From JAPHSX01 sp039714395 (lineage in GTDB: Bacteria > Pseudomonadota > Gammaproteobacteria > Thiohalomonadales > Thiohalomonadaceae), in contig JBDLJH010000035.1 in assembly GCA_039714395.1 (NCBI GenBank), positions 1 through 5,121 of the forward strand: a DNA stretch of 5,121 nucleotides, given 5' to 3'. Under the pieces are notes generated by a model. That model saw nothing but the letters and a program-made list of their open reading frames with translations, searched no databases and was not told the origin of the DNA. Position numbers and translations under genes: made by a program. Below, piece by piece: positions 5,115-5,121 of the stretch. Numbering within the stretch: position 1 is the stretch's first letter; every line of letters starts with the position of its first letter.

Positions 5115-5121
5115 GTTATTT

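Overview
The window looks like chromosomal DNA of a gammaproteobacterium. The host genes are GC-rich (one murI line I counted is 62% GC). murI is of the usual proteobacterial type, and several genes belong to small uncharacterised families (DUF924, DUF4870) that are common in proteobacteria. A secreted Trp/Gly/Asn repeat protein that recalls sulfur globule envelope proteins hints at a sulfur-oxidising lineage, but this is inference and no sulfur-metabolism enzyme is present.

Positions 8-2873 hold a tightly packed four-gene operon on the + strand: murI (glutamate racemase), a zinc-ribbon membrane protein with an HEAGH metalloprotease-like motif, a DUF924 protein, and a class I glutamine amidotransferase. 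The junctions are an 8-nt overlap, a 7-nt gap and a 4-nt ATGA overlap, so cotranscription and translational coupling are likely. Only murI has a confident enzymatic role (D-glutamate for peptidoglycan). The shared purpose of the other three is unknown.

Positions 2874-4199 hold a second + strand group behind a 96-nt gap with a small hairpin and a strong Shine-Dalgarno site. It contains a secreted tandem-repeat protein (five 16-residue units, 20 Trp in about 133 mature residues), a three-helix DUF4870 membrane protein, and a small cupin in which the first-motif histidines are replaced.

Positions 4201-5114 are a complete 914-bp mobile unit: a minus-strand REP-associated Y1 (HUH) tyrosine transposase gene bracketed by 26-nt inverted repeats that match at 24 of 26 positions. 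It is much AT-richer than the host genes (32% and 43% GC in two lines counted) and begins one nucleotide after the cupin stop codon. Near its left end a perfect 10-bp palindrome followed by five T lies inside the transposase C-terminal coding sequence. It could act as a + strand terminator for the cupin operon, a transposase-recognition hairpin, or both.

No rRNA, tRNA, CRISPR array or riboswitch was seen, and no stretch over 100 bases lacks a gene or an element. The most noteworthy items are the Trp-rich repeat protein with its DUF4870/cupin partners, the dual-use palindrome in the transposase gene, and the zinc-ribbon/HEAGH membrane protein translated from a TTG inside murI.
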